From Rhodocyclales bacterium (lineage in GTDB: Bacteria > Pseudomonadota > Gammaproteobacteria > Burkholderiales > Rhodocyclaceae): 56,048 nt of DNA. Shown in pieces: positions 54,452-56,048 of the stretch. The translations under genes and the position numbers were made by a program. The notes beneath the pieces were generated by a model. That model was not told where the DNA came from. It was given only the letters and a program-made list of their open reading frames with translations, and did no database searches. Each line of letters starts with the position of its first letter. The first letter of the stretch is position 1. The DNA lies in contig JAPLQY010000075.1 of NCBI GenBank assembly GCA_026399475.1, positions 3,506-59,553 of the forward strand, read 5' to 3'.

Positions 54452-56048
54452 AGAAGGCAACGACATCATCCTCGGCGGCGCCGGGAACGACTTTATCGAA
54501 GGCGATGGCGGCAGCAGCCCGGCCAACACCGTGGGCAACGACTGGATCGATGGTGGCACGGGCGACGACCGCATCTACGGCATGGCCGGCGACGACGTGA
54601 TCATCGGCGGCACGGGCAACGACACGATCTACGGCGGCGCCGGGCGCGACACCTACCTCTTCAACAAAGGCGACGGCATCGACAGAATCGTTGATGCCAG
54701 TACCGGCGCGGAAGCCAGCATCCTCATCTTCGGCGCAGGGTTCGACAAAGACAGCATCACGCTGGAAGAGGGTTCGCTACTGCTCGACCTGGGCACCGGC
54801 GACGCCATCCACATCGAGAACTGGGACCAGGCCCACCCACTGGACACCCAAAGCTTCGCCAGCTTCCAGTTCGCCGACGGATCGAGCCTGAGTTGGAGCG
54901 AACTGCTCGCCCGTGGCTTCGACCTCGACGGCACCGAAGGTAACGACACCATCTTCGGTACCGGCGTCGACGACCGCATCAACGGCAAGGGAGGCAATGA
55001 CGTCATCCATGGCCTGGACGGCAACGACACCCTCACCGGCGGCGCCGGCACGGACGCCATCAACGGCGGGCTGGGCGACGACACCTACCTCGTGCGCGCC
55101 GGGGACGCCCCGGTTATCGCCGGCGCCACGCCCATCGTCGAGACCCTCGCCGACGACGGTGGCACGGATACCCTTGAACTCCAAGGCATCGCATTGACCA
55201 ATGTCAGTCTTGCTACCGACCAGACCGGCAGCTACCTCATGCTTGCCGCCGGCGCCGACAAGCTGCTGATTCAGGGCGGCGGAGATGGCACCATTGACCG
55301 TTTCGAGTTCGGCAGCGGCGAAATACTGACCCTCGACCAGCTCCTTGAACAAAAAGCCGTGCAAGGAGTCGGCGTTCGAAACACGGTGGCCAACGCGAAC
55401 ATCACGGGCACCTGGGCCGACGACCAGATCGTGGCCACCGGCAACGGCGCGGTAGTCGACGGCGGACGGGGCAAGGACACGATCAAGACCCTGGCGTTCG
55501 GGGCCGCGATCACCGGCGGCAAGGGCGCCGACACGATCCAGGCCTATGGTATCAACAACACGATCCGCTACGCCGTGGGCGATGGCACCGACAGCGTCGA
55601 GACCACCGGCGGCAATGCGCAGGGCAACGTGCTGCAACTCTCCGGGGTCACGGCAAACGACCTCACTTTGGGACTGGGCTCGCAGGGCGAACTGGAGCTG
55701 CGCGTCGGCAGCGAGGCGAAGGATCTGATCCGCTTCAAGGGCTTCGATGCGACGAACGTAACGGCGAACAAGGCCTTCGACCGGATCGAGTTCGATGACG
55801 GATCAATGCTCAGTTATGAAGCCTTGATGAGCAAAGGCTTCGATATCGCGGGTAGCGATGCGGCGGAGACGATCACGGGCACCGGCGTCGCGGACCGCGT
55901 TGCGGCGGGAGCCGGCGACGACGTGCTGGATGGCGGGGCGGGGAACGACAGCTTGAACGGCGGCGCCGGGCGCGACAGCTACCGCCTGGGTCTGGGCACC
56001 GGCCAAGACAAGGTGACCGAGAGCGCGGACGAGATCAGCGATATCCGC
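54351..56048 (+). pseudogene. Downstream RTX frame of effector 2, open to the window end
   Basis: 566 codons with no stop, in the frame one base off from 52064-54451. It begins ADVIYAGEGNDHAWGGIGND and contains many RTX nonapeptides (GERGNDTLSGEEGNDIILGG, GKGGNDVIHGLDGNDTLTGG). Between them lie the haemolysin-type blocks usually found in large RTX proteins (GRDTYLFNKGDGIDRIVD; SFQFADGSSLSWSELLARGF; DRIEFDDGSMLSYEALMSKG). No start codon or ribosome site precedes it, so it is the continuation of effector 2, separated by a frameshift or assembly error. The C-terminal secretion signal would lie beyond the window. Confidence 0.85.

Noticed and set aside
50040..56040. Regularly spaced short repeats that could suggest a CRISPR array
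   Set aside because: The spacing is codon-based 27-base RTX nonapeptide coding, with degenerate units and no unique spacers.

Overview
The window looks like a high-GC betaproteobacterial chromosome, most plausibly of the Rhodocyclales/Nitrosomonadales type. This is inferred from the tig-clpP-clpX-lon-ppiD order, a hopanoid-type hpnC-hpnD-hpnE squalene block, a phasin and molybdopterin genes; no rRNA is present to confirm it. Roughly 1-43,050 is mostly conserved chromosome, and 43,100-56,048 is an accessory, repeat-rich secretion/effector locus that runs off the right edge.

Layout. 1-4547: 3' end of a DinG/YoaA-type helicase, an ATP-grasp-like protein with a REP palindrome inside its coding frame, then mobB-moeA-moaD-moaE (molybdenum cofactor). 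4564-6596 (minus): a Cache-HAMP chemoreceptor with a separate CZB zinc-sensor protein. 6974-9028: phasin, a DUF1304 membrane protein and a catalase-family protein. 9049-11716: clpB behind a good sigma-32 promoter. 11930-14084: small exported proteins and glycine-zipper envelope proteins. 14182-18311: NRAMP-like transporter, MFS transporter, acyl-CoA synthetase. 18385-25550 (minus): a GAF-GAF-PAS class III cyclase, tag, a Pat-like acyl-CoA synthetase/acetyltransferase fusion, and a class III cyclase fused to hemerythrin. 25610-28593: methyltransferase, mnmH, tesA, ybbA. 28701-31763 (minus): hpnC-hpnD-hpnE. 31938-37899: tRNA-Leu, tig, clpP, clpX, lon. 37970-41087: tRNA-Val, a two-gene cyclic-di-GMP module whose HD-GYP and GGDEF/EAL domains are all degenerate, and a partial tRNA-Val copy, so the module appears inserted between the tRNA and ppiD. 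41141-43042: ppiD.

The accessory end starts with a HlyB-type type I secretion ABC transporter (43386-45518). It is followed by a hicAB toxin-antitoxin pair with a nonsense-mutated toxin, a RAYT transposase remnant and its inverted repeats. Three successive two-gene cassettes come next. Each pairs a membrane or exported partner with a secreted lipase-like protein: cassette 0 at 47032-47762 (effector reduced to its N-terminus), cassette 1 at 47869-51082 and cassette 2 at 51289-56048+. The two long effectors carry a class-3-lipase-like domain (GHSLGG), a shared middle domain and RTX calcium-binding repeats. The repeated architecture, divergent front ends, near-identical RTX blocks and repeated partner genes suggest a type I-secreted lipase effector/immunity array. 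That is the best candidate here for an undescribed system. Both long effectors lose frame exactly where a 142-bp identical block ends, so either the array is decaying or recombining, or the assembly is wrong there.
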